Virus record (IMG/VR): IMGVR_UViG_3300015263_000241
Location: 1 to 35,643 of that record
From: a virus
Length of the DNA: 35,643 nucleotides
Reading direction: 5' to 3' (one strand)
Position numbers and translations under genes: made by a program. Position 1 is the stretch's first letter, and the number at the start of each line of letters is the position of its first letter. The notes below the pieces were generated by a model, which was not told the origin of the DNA, did no database searches, and was given only the letters and a program-made list of their open reading frames with translations. Shown piece after piece: positions 6,958-13,693 of the stretch.

Positions 6958-6976
6958 GACAAGCCGCCTGCTTGTC
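6958..6976. promoter_or_regulatory. Upstream GACAAGC-N5-GCTTGTC palindrome
   Basis: A perfect 7-bp inverted repeat, GACAAGC CGCCT GCTTGTC, lies about 27 bp upstream of the -35 box. It is the same half-site as in the leader cluster at 6842-6882, so one protein could bind on both sides of the promoter. The rest of the 6830-6989 gap holds nothing else I can identify. Confidence 0.65.
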
Positions 6977-6989
6977 TAAATACCATCCT

Positions 6990-7715
6990 CTAATCTTCCT
7001 CAGAATTTTCACACAAACTTTCATAAAATGAAAGTAGGGGAAGATACTCCCTGCGCTTGCTTATCTCTTCCAGTAACTCACTTAAAATTCGACTATTGGA
7101 AATCAATTCCTCATGTCTTGTTTGTGTGATAATAGCCATAGTGTCGAGTTTTCTTTTCCCGCCCTGGATAACAAAGTCTCTCGGCATATTAGGAGGATCA
7201 ACATGAAGCAGTGCATTCTTCTGAAAATCAATCGCACGCTGATTGATGAGTATCCAAGCGTCAATCAACCACGTTGGCATTTTTCGATTCTTATTCTCTG
7301 TAACGTAACTGCGTGATATTGCATCCACCCGCATACCAGTTATAAACCCGATACGTCCTGTATTAGACGCGATGTTTCTGAAGGCTGGGTCTGCACCATC
7401 TGCTGCAACCATTCTTTTGGCAATATCTCGCTCGGAGTCCTTTGCCCTTCTTCTAAGGCGTCGAGCCTCCGCTGTACCGCCTCCAGCTGGTTTTGGTACT
7501 CCAATTGCTGTCTCGCTACCTGTTCCATTACGGCTAGCATTTCTAGCACTAGTTGATTTAATTCTTTGACTATTGGAAGTAGTTGGTCTGATGGTGACCT
7601 CTTCCAGCGTCCCAGTAAATTTACAACCACGGTAACATGCTCCGTTCCATTTGATATACTTCATTTTGCAATTTGAACATACCCATTCCCTCTTTGATCT
7701 AATCATTCGTCCCAT
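6990..7715 (-). CDS. Zinc-ribbon plus PD-(D/E)XK-type nuclease
   Basis: This 241-residue protein opens with a zinc ribbon (C13, C16, C27, C31). A low-complexity basic linker follows (about 40-92, Ser/Thr/Arg/Gly-rich). The C-terminal half has a nuclease-like pattern: E95 in SERDIAKR, D131 in GMRVDAIS and E140-N-K142 in VTENKNRK, consistent with PD-(D/E)XK (Holliday junction resolvase or restriction-like) folds. It would cut DNA, perhaps branched intermediates; this is inference from the motif alone. The ATG (7713-7715) overlaps the upstream stop as TAATG. The linker region is also open in another frame (see 7340-7630). Confidence 0.65.
   Translation of the reverse strand: MGRMIRSKREWVCSNCKMKYIKWNGACYRGCKFTGTLEEVTIRPTTSNSQRIKSTSARNASRNGTGSETAIGVPKPAGGGTAEARRLRRRAKDSERDIAKRMVAADGADPAFRNIASNTGRIGFITGMRVDAISRSYVTENKNRKMPTWLIDAWILINQRAIDFQKNALLHVDPPNMPRDFVIQGGKRKLDTMAIITQTRHEELISNSRILSELLEEISKRREYLPLLSFYESLCENSEED
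7340..7630 (-). CDS. Candidate nested (overprinted) coiled-coil protein
   Basis: Entirely inside the nuclease gene and in a different frame lies a 96-codon ORF with a GTG start (7628-7630) and a GGAG box 9 nt upstream (7640-7643). Its product is not the usual noise of a shadow frame: from about residue 20 to 62 it reads as regular heptads (VKELNQLVLEML, MEQVARQQLEYQ, NQLEAVQRRLDALEEG). It ends just before the nuclease's catalytic Asp and matches the part of the nuclease that is low-complexity. It could also be chance in a Gly/Arg/Ala-rich region. A coiled-coil partner of the nuclease is a speculation. Confidence 0.4.
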   Translation of the reverse strand: MVVNLLGRWKRSPSDQLLPIVKELNQLVLEMLAVMEQVARQQLEYQNQLEAVQRRLDALEEGQRTPSEILPKEWLQQMVQTQPSETSRLIQDVSGL

Positions 7716-7903
7716 TAATCAGCCCACGCTACCTTCTCAAATCGTCGCTTGAACAATCTGCCCTCGCGTGTCTGGAAATAAGTATCAATATTGAAGCCTG
7801 AACGTACAGAAAACTCAGGATTCTTACAAAGAAATTCAGCATATTCTAAGTATAGTATCCACCAGAATGTTTTAAACTTAGTATAATTATAGAAGTCGTC
7901 CAT
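7715..7903 (-). CDS. Small aromatic-rich hypothetical protein
   Basis: This 62-residue protein starts at an ATG (7901-7903) 10 nt after GGAG. It is rich in Phe, Tyr and Trp (MDDFYNYTKFKTFWWILYLE) and has a basic end (RLFKRRFEK). It overlaps the C5-methyltransferase stop by 17 nt and the nuclease start by 1 nt. No family is recognised; it might be a small adaptor for one of these DNA enzymes. Confidence 0.6.
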   Translation of the reverse strand: MDDFYNYTKFKTFWWILYLEYAEFLCKNPEFSVRSGFNIDTYFQTREGRLFKRRFEKVAWAD

Positions 7904-8651
7904 GCATTATAATCTCCTTCCCTATATATTCAGTATAGGCTGGAGGGATAGCCTCAGATAACTCAAAGTCATGTTCGGCCCAATCAATTCCCATTAATAT
8001 TTTCCACACGTCAAGGCTTCCAGTCTGTCTGCCCTTGCCGACAACAGAATAAATTTTTCTGTTCCGAGTTTTAGGATTAACTGCAATCCATTCCTCAGCT
8101 ACTGGATGCGTAACGCCCCGACACTTCTTGTGTGCAGGTTGTGGAATGTCAAAAGTACTCTCAAATAATCTATGTCTACGAGTGCCTAGACCAAACATTG
8201 TGCCGCATAGAAATAGGGGATCAATCAATTCATCCCGTGCCCCGAACACATTCTCTATAACATACGGCATATTCAGTGCGCGAAGTTTCTCACGTAGTGG
8301 AGCAATAAGTTGAGGTTCATTGAACCCCGAATGCTTCCCCTTCGACCATTTACCATCACTTGATACATGCTTGGAATAACTTTGGCAAGGAGGACTTGCG
8401 GTAACGATCTTTATATTGAAATAATTCAATAGATTAATATCTTCAAGAACTTCCAAGGCATCATATTCAATAAACCAAAACGGATAATTAGGTTGTGGTT
8501 TATGGTCAACACCGATTATATTAAACCCAGCCCGATGATATCCAACTCCTGATCCACCCACACCACAGAACAAGTCCAGCATTGTAGGTTTATTTGGATC
8601 AAGTACTAAGCCTTCAGCGGCGTCGAACGTTGGGATTCTTAAATTTAACAT
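7887..8651 (-). CDS. C5-cytosine DNA methyltransferase
   Basis: About 254 residues, beginning at the ATG at 8649-8651 (7 nt after GGGAG; a GTG 6 nt upstream is too close to the box). Motif I is LDLFCGVGG (about residues 25-33), motif IV is ASPPCQS with the catalytic Cys at about 89, motif VI is ENV and motif VIII is RRHR. It transfers a methyl group from S-adenosylmethionine to C5 of cytosine. It is shorter than typical bacterial enzymes (about 330 or more), so the target-recognition region is compact. No restriction endonuclease gene is adjacent, so self-protection against host restriction is the likely role. Confidence 0.9.
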   Translation of the reverse strand: MLNLRIPTFDAAEGLVLDPNKPTMLDLFCGVGGSGVGYHRAGFNIIGVDHKPQPNYPFWFIEYDALEVLEDINLLNYFNIKIVTASPPCQSYSKHVSSDGKWSKGKHSGFNEPQLIAPLREKLRALNMPYVIENVFGARDELIDPLFLCGTMFGLGTRRHRLFESTFDIPQPAHKKCRGVTHPVAEEWIAVNPKTRNRKIYSVVGKGRQTGSLDVWKILMGIDWAEHDFELSEAIPPAYTEYIGKEIIMHGRLL

Positions 8652-9933
8652 ATGCACTCTCCCAGTCTAGTAGTACAATTCCTTGGCGACCATTACGATT
8701 CTTCTTGATGATAATCTCTGCCACATCAGTGTCTGTTGTAGGAGTACCATAATAAGAATCTCTGTAGAGGAATATAACCACATCTGCTGATTGTTCAATA
8801 TCTCCAGAACCACGAAGGTCAGTTAATTCCGGTCGCCTATTCTTAACCTTTCCTTCAGTACGTTGCTCATTATTTCTACTCAACTGGGAAAGCAGAATAA
8901 TAGGACAATCTAATTCCTTTCCTAGTGCACGCAATTCATTGACAGTATCACCAATCTGATCGGTCTTGTTACCAGATGACGTATGGCGCATGATTTGCAG
9001 ATAGTCAACCACAATCAGTCCCAAATCTCCCCATTCATACCGCTTCTGTCGGGACACCGAAGAGATATAACTTGCAGGAACCTGTGCCTTGTCATCGATA
9101 TGGATATTGTCAGTCACATGCTCTAGCCTGTAATTTGCATCCTGTATACTCTCCATCGATTTCTTGTCAGCGAGAAATGCACCACTGCGAATATCTTCTA
9201 GATCAACTTCCGCTTCTGCGGCTAAGAGCCGTTCAAACACCTGTTCTTTGCTCTGCTCTAGAGAAAAGAACAAGACAGGACGAGTCGCTGCAATATTTCG
9301 TGCTATATTGATAGCAAATGCAGTCTTACCCATGCTCGGACGAGCAGCAAGGACAATCAATCCCTCCATTCGTTGTAGCATCAGGTCTACTTCAATGAAT
9401 CCGGATTTGACTCCCTCAACCTTGGTTGCTCGCGTATTCAATCCCTCGATAAATTTCTTGAATGACTCCGTAGTGGATTCAAGTTTGTTATCTAAAACAC
9501 GAGCCTGTAGAAACTGTGCAAACATCTGCTCCAATTGCTGAATAGCCTCATCAGGATCAGATGTTGGGGCATAGCAGACAGCTGTGATCTCTCTGCCTAG
9601 GTCAATACCCGCACGAAGTTTGGATTTTCCCTTGATAGTCTCCGCATAGAACATGATGTTGGATAGGCTTGGAAGAATCTTTTCTGAGTCCTGTACCAAC
9701 TCACGAAAGTATGTCAATGCCCCTTCATTGGAGCGCAATTTATCCTCAATCGTCAGGCTATCAAGATTGTCTGGTGCTGTAGAGGAAATTGCTTTGAAGA
9801 TTTCTTTGTGGTTTTCTTTGTAGAAATCCGCTGGCTCAATAAATTCAGTTATGCGTGGCAATAGCATTGGGTCTTGAAGAACACCAACAATTACTGCACG
9901 CTCAAAATCATCATTATACGGAATTAAATTCAT
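8614..9933 (-). CDS. dnaB: Replicative DNA helicase, DnaB family
   Basis: 439 residues from the ATG at 9931-9933; further upstream codons fall in the preceding gene's frame overlap. The N-terminal helical domain (to about 110) begins NLIPYNDDFERAVIVGVL. The RecA-like domain has Walker A ARPSMGKT (197-204), Walker B VVDYLQ (308-313), SQLSRNNEQR and DLRGSGDIEQSADVV, all diagnostic of DnaB. It forms a hexamer that unwinds the phage replication fork. It overlaps the adenine methyltransferase stop and the C5-methyltransferase start, so replication and modification genes are translated as one block. No separate loader or primase is visible in this window. Confidence 0.96.
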   Translation of the reverse strand: MNLIPYNDDFERAVIVGVLQDPMLLPRITEFIEPADFYKENHKEIFKAISSTAPDNLDSLTIEDKLRSNEGALTYFRELVQDSEKILPSLSNIMFYAETIKGKSKLRAGIDLGREITAVCYAPTSDPDEAIQQLEQMFAQFLQARVLDNKLESTTESFKKFIEGLNTRATKVEGVKSGFIEVDLMLQRMEGLIVLAARPSMGKTAFAINIARNIAATRPVLFFSLEQSKEQVFERLLAAEAEVDLEDIRSGAFLADKKSMESIQDANYRLEHVTDNIHIDDKAQVPASYISSVSRQKRYEWGDLGLIVVDYLQIMRHTSSGNKTDQIGDTVNELRALGKELDCPIILLSQLSRNNEQRTEGKVKNRRPELTDLRGSGDIEQSADVVIFLYRDSYYGTPTTDTDVAEIIIKKNRNGRQGIVLLDWESAYVKFKNPNVRRR

Positions 9934-10642
9934 ATTCCTCAATTCTTTTCCTTGCAGTATCAAAATGCTGCAAATCATTATCAATAAGGATAAAGTCTCG
10001 ACCTGAATTCAAACAAGCAATACCTGTAGTTCCGCTCCCGCATGCATTATCGAGAACAGTTTCTCCCTCATTGGTATACGTTCTGATTAAATATTCAAAC
10101 AATGACACAGGCTTCTGTGTGGGGTGCAGCCCAGTCTCCCGATTGAATTTAATCACTGACTTGGGATACTTCATACCATTATTGTTCTTGTAGTAAACAA
10201 CAGCTCCCTTGCCATGTTCATCAGAACCTTTTCGTATGCCCTTACCCACGGAATGATTAAGATTACCTTTCCACATTACTGGATTGTATGTTGGAGGACG
10301 CTTATAGAATACAAGCACGTTCTCATGGTATCGTAATGGTTGACTCTTTGCTGCACCAAAATTACTTGGCTTGTCCTTTTCCCATATCCACTCATATTTG
10401 AATAGGGATGGATTGCTCATCACAAGCGCACTTGTAAATGGTTGTGCGGCGGTCAGCACTATAGCCCCGTTAGGCTTGATGATACGCTCATACTGCTCCC
10501 ATAATGGAGCAAAAGGTATAGGAATATCCCAACTGATTCCTGTTATTCCGTAAGGTAAGTCGCATAAAATCATGTCAATAGATGCATCTTCAATGGTATT
10601 TTTCATTACCTTGATACAATCCCCAAGAATAAGCCTACTCAC
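9914..10642 (-). CDS. DNA N6-adenine/N4-cytosine methyltransferase (beta-class order)
   Basis: This 242-residue protein has motif IV as DLPYG (28-32), HPTQKP (173-178) and the SAM-binding LDNACGSGTTG (197-207). The catalytic motif therefore precedes the SAM motif, as in beta-class amino-methyltransferases. Leu replaces the usual second residue of DPPY, a variation seen in other phage enzymes. Target sequence and base (adenine or cytosine) cannot be told. The GTG start (10640-10642) is 7 nt after GGAG and overlaps the Mom-like gene by 8 nt, so the two modifying enzymes are probably made together. Confidence 0.9.
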   Translation of the reverse strand: MSRLILGDCIKVMKNTIEDASIDMILCDLPYGITGISWDIPIPFAPLWEQYERIIKPNGAIVLTAAQPFTSALVMSNPSLFKYEWIWEKDKPSNFGAAKSQPLRYHENVLVFYKRPPTYNPVMWKGNLNHSVGKGIRKGSDEHGKGAVVYYKNNNGMKYPKSVIKFNRETGLHPTQKPVSLFEYLIRTYTNEGETVLDNACGSGTTGIACLNSGRDFILIDNDLQHFDTARKRIEEYEFNSV

Positions 10643-11276
10643 CCAAACTCTCCTTCTTTGGATAGGGAAGTGATGGCATAATAACTAGTCTCCGGACCCG
10701 TCTACGTTCTGTCTTTGCTGTAGGAAGGAGGAATAGGTATCGATACTTGCCCTCTCTTCTAACACGACTCCATCCTCTTTTTCGGGCATCGTCGGCGGAG
10801 ATATTGATTCCGTTTTGTCGGGGATGCCTAAGACGATCTCCATCAAGATAGAACCATGCTCGTTGAGTACGTCCTGTATATATTGCATTAGTAGCCTGAT
10901 AGATTGTTCCGACGTGTCCCTCAGTTGCATCCGCAAAAGAGAGGACGGCCCAAAGGTCGGGCCTCTGCTTGTATAAGTCTCGTAAAACTTTCGATATAAA
11001 ATAAGATTCGGTATTTTTCCCGTATCCATCCAACACTACCAATCTATGTAACTCAGTCACATGCTGTTTGTATTCAACACCAAAAACGCTAGCCCTGACA
11101 TTCTCACTACATGGAGTGGCAATGGCTAACGCACCAACGAGAGTTTCCCCATCAAACAACCCCCAACATAAGGGACCGTTGTGGCATCCGTGGGAATAAT
11201 GATGTTTACGTATAAATTCAATTCCGGTTTTAGCAGGTATGCGTGATACGGTGAGGGAGTGGATAGCACTATCCAT
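10635..11276 (-). CDS. mom: Mom-like DNA adenine hypermodification protein
   Basis: This 213-residue protein has the Mom-family pattern: HHYSHGCHNGP near residue 25-35, a GNAT-like core GALAIATPCSENV, ELHRLVVLDGYGKNTES, and FADATEGHVGTIYQATN before YTGRT. In phage Mu, Mom converts adenine to an N6-acetamido/carbamoyl-type base and blocks many restriction enzymes; the same chemistry here is inferred. It is basic at the C-terminus (KTERRRVRRLV). The ATG (11274-11276) overlaps the upstream stop by 8 nt. No Com-like zinc translational activator is seen next to it, unlike Mu. Confidence 0.82.
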   Translation of the reverse strand: MDSAIHSLTVSRIPAKTGIEFIRKHHYSHGCHNGPLCWGLFDGETLVGALAIATPCSENVRASVFGVEYKQHVTELHRLVVLDGYGKNTESYFISKVLRDLYKQRPDLWAVLSFADATEGHVGTIYQATNAIYTGRTQRAWFYLDGDRLRHPRQNGINISADDARKRGWSRVRREGKYRYLFLLPTAKTERRRVRRLVIMPSLPYPKKESLGE

Positions 11277-11643
11277 CCTGCACCTTCTTCAATTTAGCAG
11301 CCAACTCTTCATTTCTCTTGTGGCTGGCATCTTTGATTCTCTCGATCTCAGCAAGGTATTCATCCTCTTCATCTGCATCTGTCTGCATTTCCTTCCACTT
11401 GGCAGAACATACCTTCAACACATAATTGAGAGGGTCACCATTGAGGGTGGCGGAAGACGAGGCGACTATTGCTTCAAACATGGGCCACTCACCATACAAT
11501 TTGAGTGCCTTGTAGAATCTAGGAGCAGATGAAACGGAAGAACCCATCATGGCTGAATAAAATCTCAACCAATGAGTCCTTCCGTTTCTCTTCAATTCAA
11601 CCCGCCACTCAGAAAGAGATTTAGCATCCTCTTCTGAGAACAT
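11269..11643 (-). CDS. Hypothetical protein between SSB and Mom
   Basis: This 124-residue protein starts at an ATG (11641-11643) with GGGG 6 nt upstream. The first part is mixed and the middle contains GDPLNYVLKVCSAKWKEM, which resembles the end of DnaD-like replication domains but too weakly to name it. The C-terminal 40 residues form a charged helix (DEEDEYLAEIERIKD, then KRNEELAAKLKKVQ). Its position beside the SSB gene suggests a replication accessory such as a loader; not proven. Confidence 0.6.
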   Translation of the reverse strand: MFSEEDAKSLSEWRVELKRNGRTHWLRFYSAMMGSSVSSAPRFYKALKLYGEWPMFEAIVASSSATLNGDPLNYVLKVCSAKWKEMQTDADEEDEYLAEIERIKDASHKRNEELAAKLKKVQDG

Positions 11644-11653
11644 GGGCTACCCC

Positions 11654-12421
11654 TTACGCGACACCACGAATAGCATTCAACTCATCAATGGTAGCGCCTG
11701 AAAGCATTGCCTCAATCTCTTCAACAGAGGACGGTTCCGCCAACAGAGACAAATCAAACTTGCGTTGAGGATCACCCGTTTCGGGATCAATCAACCATTC
11801 ATCTGGAGTGGGAACAACATTTCCATCAGCATCAAGCGTAGGCTGCTGTGGAACCGGAGCAATCTTTCGATCACGACCTGTACCAGTTGTGGTGAACACG
11901 ATATCGTAATCGACAATATCTGCGGATGGGAAGTCTTCCTTCTGCATTGTCTCGACAGCGTTCAAACCATTCTGGAACAACTGCGGACCCTGCTCTAGAA
12001 TCTTCACCTTATTGAGTGGTGCGTATTCAAGATTTGCGGGCAACTTGGCTCCGCAAGCCTGACACGCCTTTCCCTTGGGCGTCTGAGCAGAACAAGAAGG
12101 GCACGCACCAAACGGGGTGCGGTCTAGAACATTGATAATGAATCTCTTCTTCGCCTTGCGCTGTAATACCTCGGGATCATCCTTCTCACGACCCACAAGG
12201 CTCTTTTCAATTGGACAAACCTTCATACCCGGTTGAGTATTAGGGCAGTTTGCCATCATTCCCCGGCCATTGTTAGCCTCGGGAACCCAATGCTTCCATA
12301 CGAGCAATGGGTGGTCTTCCAGCATACGAAGAACAGTGCGATGTTCTGGCGTAAACTTTACGTATGAATCACTTGTTCGCTTGCGTGTAGTGGAATAATC
12401 ATGTACTTCTACGAACGGCAT
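11654..12421 (-). CDS. gp32-like single-stranded DNA-binding protein with zinc ribbon
   Basis: This 255-residue protein has RFIINVLDRTP (93-103) followed by a CPSC...CQAC zinc site (C107, C110, C120, C123), the layout of T4 gp32-type phage SSBs. Another Cys pair (59 and 69) lies in NCPNTQPGMKVCPI. The C-terminal third is acidic (SSVEEIEAMLSG), as expected for the tail that contacts replication partners. It coats ssDNA at replication forks and during recombination. The ATG (12419-12421) follows AGGAG by 10 nt. It is the first gene of the replication block, downstream of the 12484-12513 promoter candidate. Confidence 0.8.
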   Translation of the reverse strand: MPFVEVHDYSTTRKRTSDSYVKFTPEHRTVLRMLEDHPLLVWKHWVPEANNGRGMMANCPNTQPGMKVCPIEKSLVGREKDDPEVLQRKAKKRFIINVLDRTPFGACPSCSAQTPKGKACQACGAKLPANLEYAPLNKVKILEQGPQLFQNGLNAVETMQKEDFPSADIVDYDIVFTTTGTGRDRKIAPVPQQPTLDADGNVVPTPDEWLIDPETGDPQRKFDLSLLAEPSSVEEIEAMLSGATIDELNAIRGVA

Positions 12422-12483
12422 ATCTGGACAACTCCTGTCTCTACTGGTGCTGACGGACCCTGTGCCCGTCTTCGCACAACTTG

Positions 12484-12513
12484 ACTATATCTGATCGGCA
12501 CCTACGGCCTCAA
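12484..12513 (-). promoter_or_regulatory. Candidate promoter for the replication/modification block
   Basis: Minus-strand TTGAGG (12508-12513), an 18-bp spacer and TATAGT (12484-12489) make a reasonable housekeeping promoter about 60 nt upstream of the SSB start. It fits the need for a promoter after the terminator at 12651-12690. A further TTTATAAA lies at about 12600, without a good -35. The 12422-12650 gap also holds an isolated AGGAGG (minus strand, about 12544) not followed by a start codon. Confidence 0.45.
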
Positions 12514-12569
12514 CCCCGAAATTTAATAGTTTCTATCTAGCGAACCTCCTATTCTGTGCTATGAATCAG

Positions 12570-12591
12570 AGCTGAACAGAGCTATTCAGCT
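12570..12591. repeat. Inverted repeat AGCTGAA-N8-TTCAGCT
   Basis: A perfect 7-bp inverted repeat lies in the gene-free gap before the SSB gene, upstream of the candidate promoter. No U-tract follows on either strand, so it is not a terminator. It could be an operator, a leader hairpin or part of a replication start region; the sequence alone does not decide. Confidence 0.45.
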
Positions 12592-12650
12592 CCCCTCTCT
12601 TTATAAATTACAAACAGGGTAACACATGGGGCGTCCTAAGTTCAAGCCAA

Positions 12651-12690
12651 ATAAAAAAAGAAGGGAGACTAGTTTCGCAACCAATCTCCC
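12651..12690 (-). terminator. Factor-independent terminator ending the late block
   Basis: On the minus strand a 28-nt hairpin (12663-12690) with a 12-bp stem (two G-U pairs) and a GCGA tetraloop of the stable GNRA class is followed by TTCTTTTTTTATTT. It lies 20 nt downstream of the holin stop. It separates the structural and lysis genes from the replication block. Confidence 0.9.
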
Positions 12691-12709
12691 CTCAGTCAAT
12701 ACTAAAATC

Positions 12710-13012
12710 TTACTCAGGCTCCGGAGAATCCATAGGAATAGGGTCCGCGTTCGCCTCAGCACTCTCTTTTGCTTCACGCAAGAATTTATCAAGGCCCTGG
12801 AGAACAGAGGTTAATACAGTCGTTGCAATAAATACAAACGTTGCATTCCAGGATTCTGGAAATAGTAATCCAGCAGCAAGTAATGATAATAATGTAGCAA
12901 CGATAAGTGATAGCGCTGCTTTAAAGGCACGCAACAAGGCTCCCTTGGCGGGATACGAAAGATCACGCCACCATGGTAGATTATCCAACCAGCCAAATAG
13001 AGATATATTCAT
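12710..13012 (-). CDS. Holin-like membrane protein
   Basis: This 100-residue protein has two predicted membrane segments (about 32-51, AALSLIVATLLSLLAAGLLF, and 57-73), a Trp-rich start (DNLPWWRDLSYP) and a charged acidic tail (EAKESAEANAD...). Size, topology and position next to two murein- or peptide-cutting enzymes indicate a holin, which makes lesions in the membrane to release or activate the endolysin. The ATG (13010-13012) is 7 nt after AGGAGG, one of the strongest sites in the window. It is the last gene before the terminator. Confidence 0.75.
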   Translation of the reverse strand: MNISLFGWLDNLPWWRDLSYPAKGALLRAFKAALSLIVATLLSLLAAGLLFPESWNATFVFIATTVLTSVLQGLDKFLREAKESAEANADPIPMDSPEPE

Positions 13013-13027
13013 CTGATAACCTCCTTT

Positions 13028-13678
13028 CTATAAGGATTTCTTCTGTGTAGGATACAGAATATATGTTGTTCGGAATGCTGTATACTTTGGAAGATTTTTC
13101 ATCGCAGTATAGAATTGAGAAAGTCTCATACGATCATATTCCGGCTTCTCTGGTCTAGCAGGAGAGTTGTGATCAGGGTCACGAACGAATACGTCCCTGT
13201 GCTTTTTCAAACCCGTACCATGATATCTCTTTCCTATAGCAAGAACGGCATGCGATCCATTGAATCTGCAATCTGTCTTGCCCCATACCTCAGCATTATT
13301 TTTATTACATCTGCCAATTTTGGTAGGATATGATCCGTAGTGCACTCCTACGAGTACCGGACCAATATTGAGATACCTCCACAAGTCACCAGCGTTAACA
13401 CCAAAACCAGCCCTGTAATGAGTGATGCCATATGCTTTGAGAGCATTCAGAGTTTCAATATGATTAATACCTGTGCATGGACGCTCATCAAAACTTGTTT
13501 TGGCTTGTGCCTTACGTCTGATTTCAGCAAGACTTGGATTAATTTCCTTATAGAAATTTACAATCATTTGAATACACGTATCAGTACAACAAGACTGTCC
13601 ACCGCACGGTGCATTACGTTGTCCAAACTGGAAACGTGCCGGATATTTAAATATATTTGTTGAGTGTGGTAATGCCAC
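13028..13678 (-). CDS. C39-like papain-fold cysteine peptidase in the lysis cassette
   Basis: This 216-residue protein has a cysteine-peptidase pattern: CTDTCIQMIVNFY starting at C31 aligns with the CGPTSLAMVLNYY-type motif, Q28 could serve the oxyanion hole, H143 lies in GSHAVLAIG and Asp in VRDPDH (167/169). Peptidase C39-like enzymes cut peptide bonds, often after double glycine or in peptidoglycan cross-bridges. No signal peptide is seen. The GTG start (13676-13678) lies 7 nt after GGGGGTG. Between holin and amidase it could be a second endolysin (cross-bridge endopeptidase) or a virion-associated peptidase. Confidence 0.7.
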   Translation of the reverse strand: MALPHSTNIFKYPARFQFGQRNAPCGGQSCCTDTCIQMIVNFYKEINPSLAEIRRKAQAKTSFDERPCTGINHIETLNALKAYGITHYRAGFGVNAGDLWRYLNIGPVLVGVHYGSYPTKIGRCNKNNAEVWGKTDCRFNGSHAVLAIGKRYHGTGLKKHRDVFVRDPDHNSPARPEKPEYDRMRLSQFYTAMKNLPKYTAFRTTYILYPTQKKSL

Positions 13679-13693
13679 CTGAGATCACCCCCT

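Noticed and set aside
10685-11029. Second same-strand ORF (114 codons) within the Mom-like gene
   Set aside because: It lacks a ribosome binding site and regular structure; the Mom frame has clear family motifs throughout.
12626-12814. Plus-strand ORF of 62 codons starting MGRPKFKPNKK
   Set aside because: It runs through the terminator and antisense into the holin gene, and has no ribosome binding site (GGGT only). All other genes are on the minus strand.
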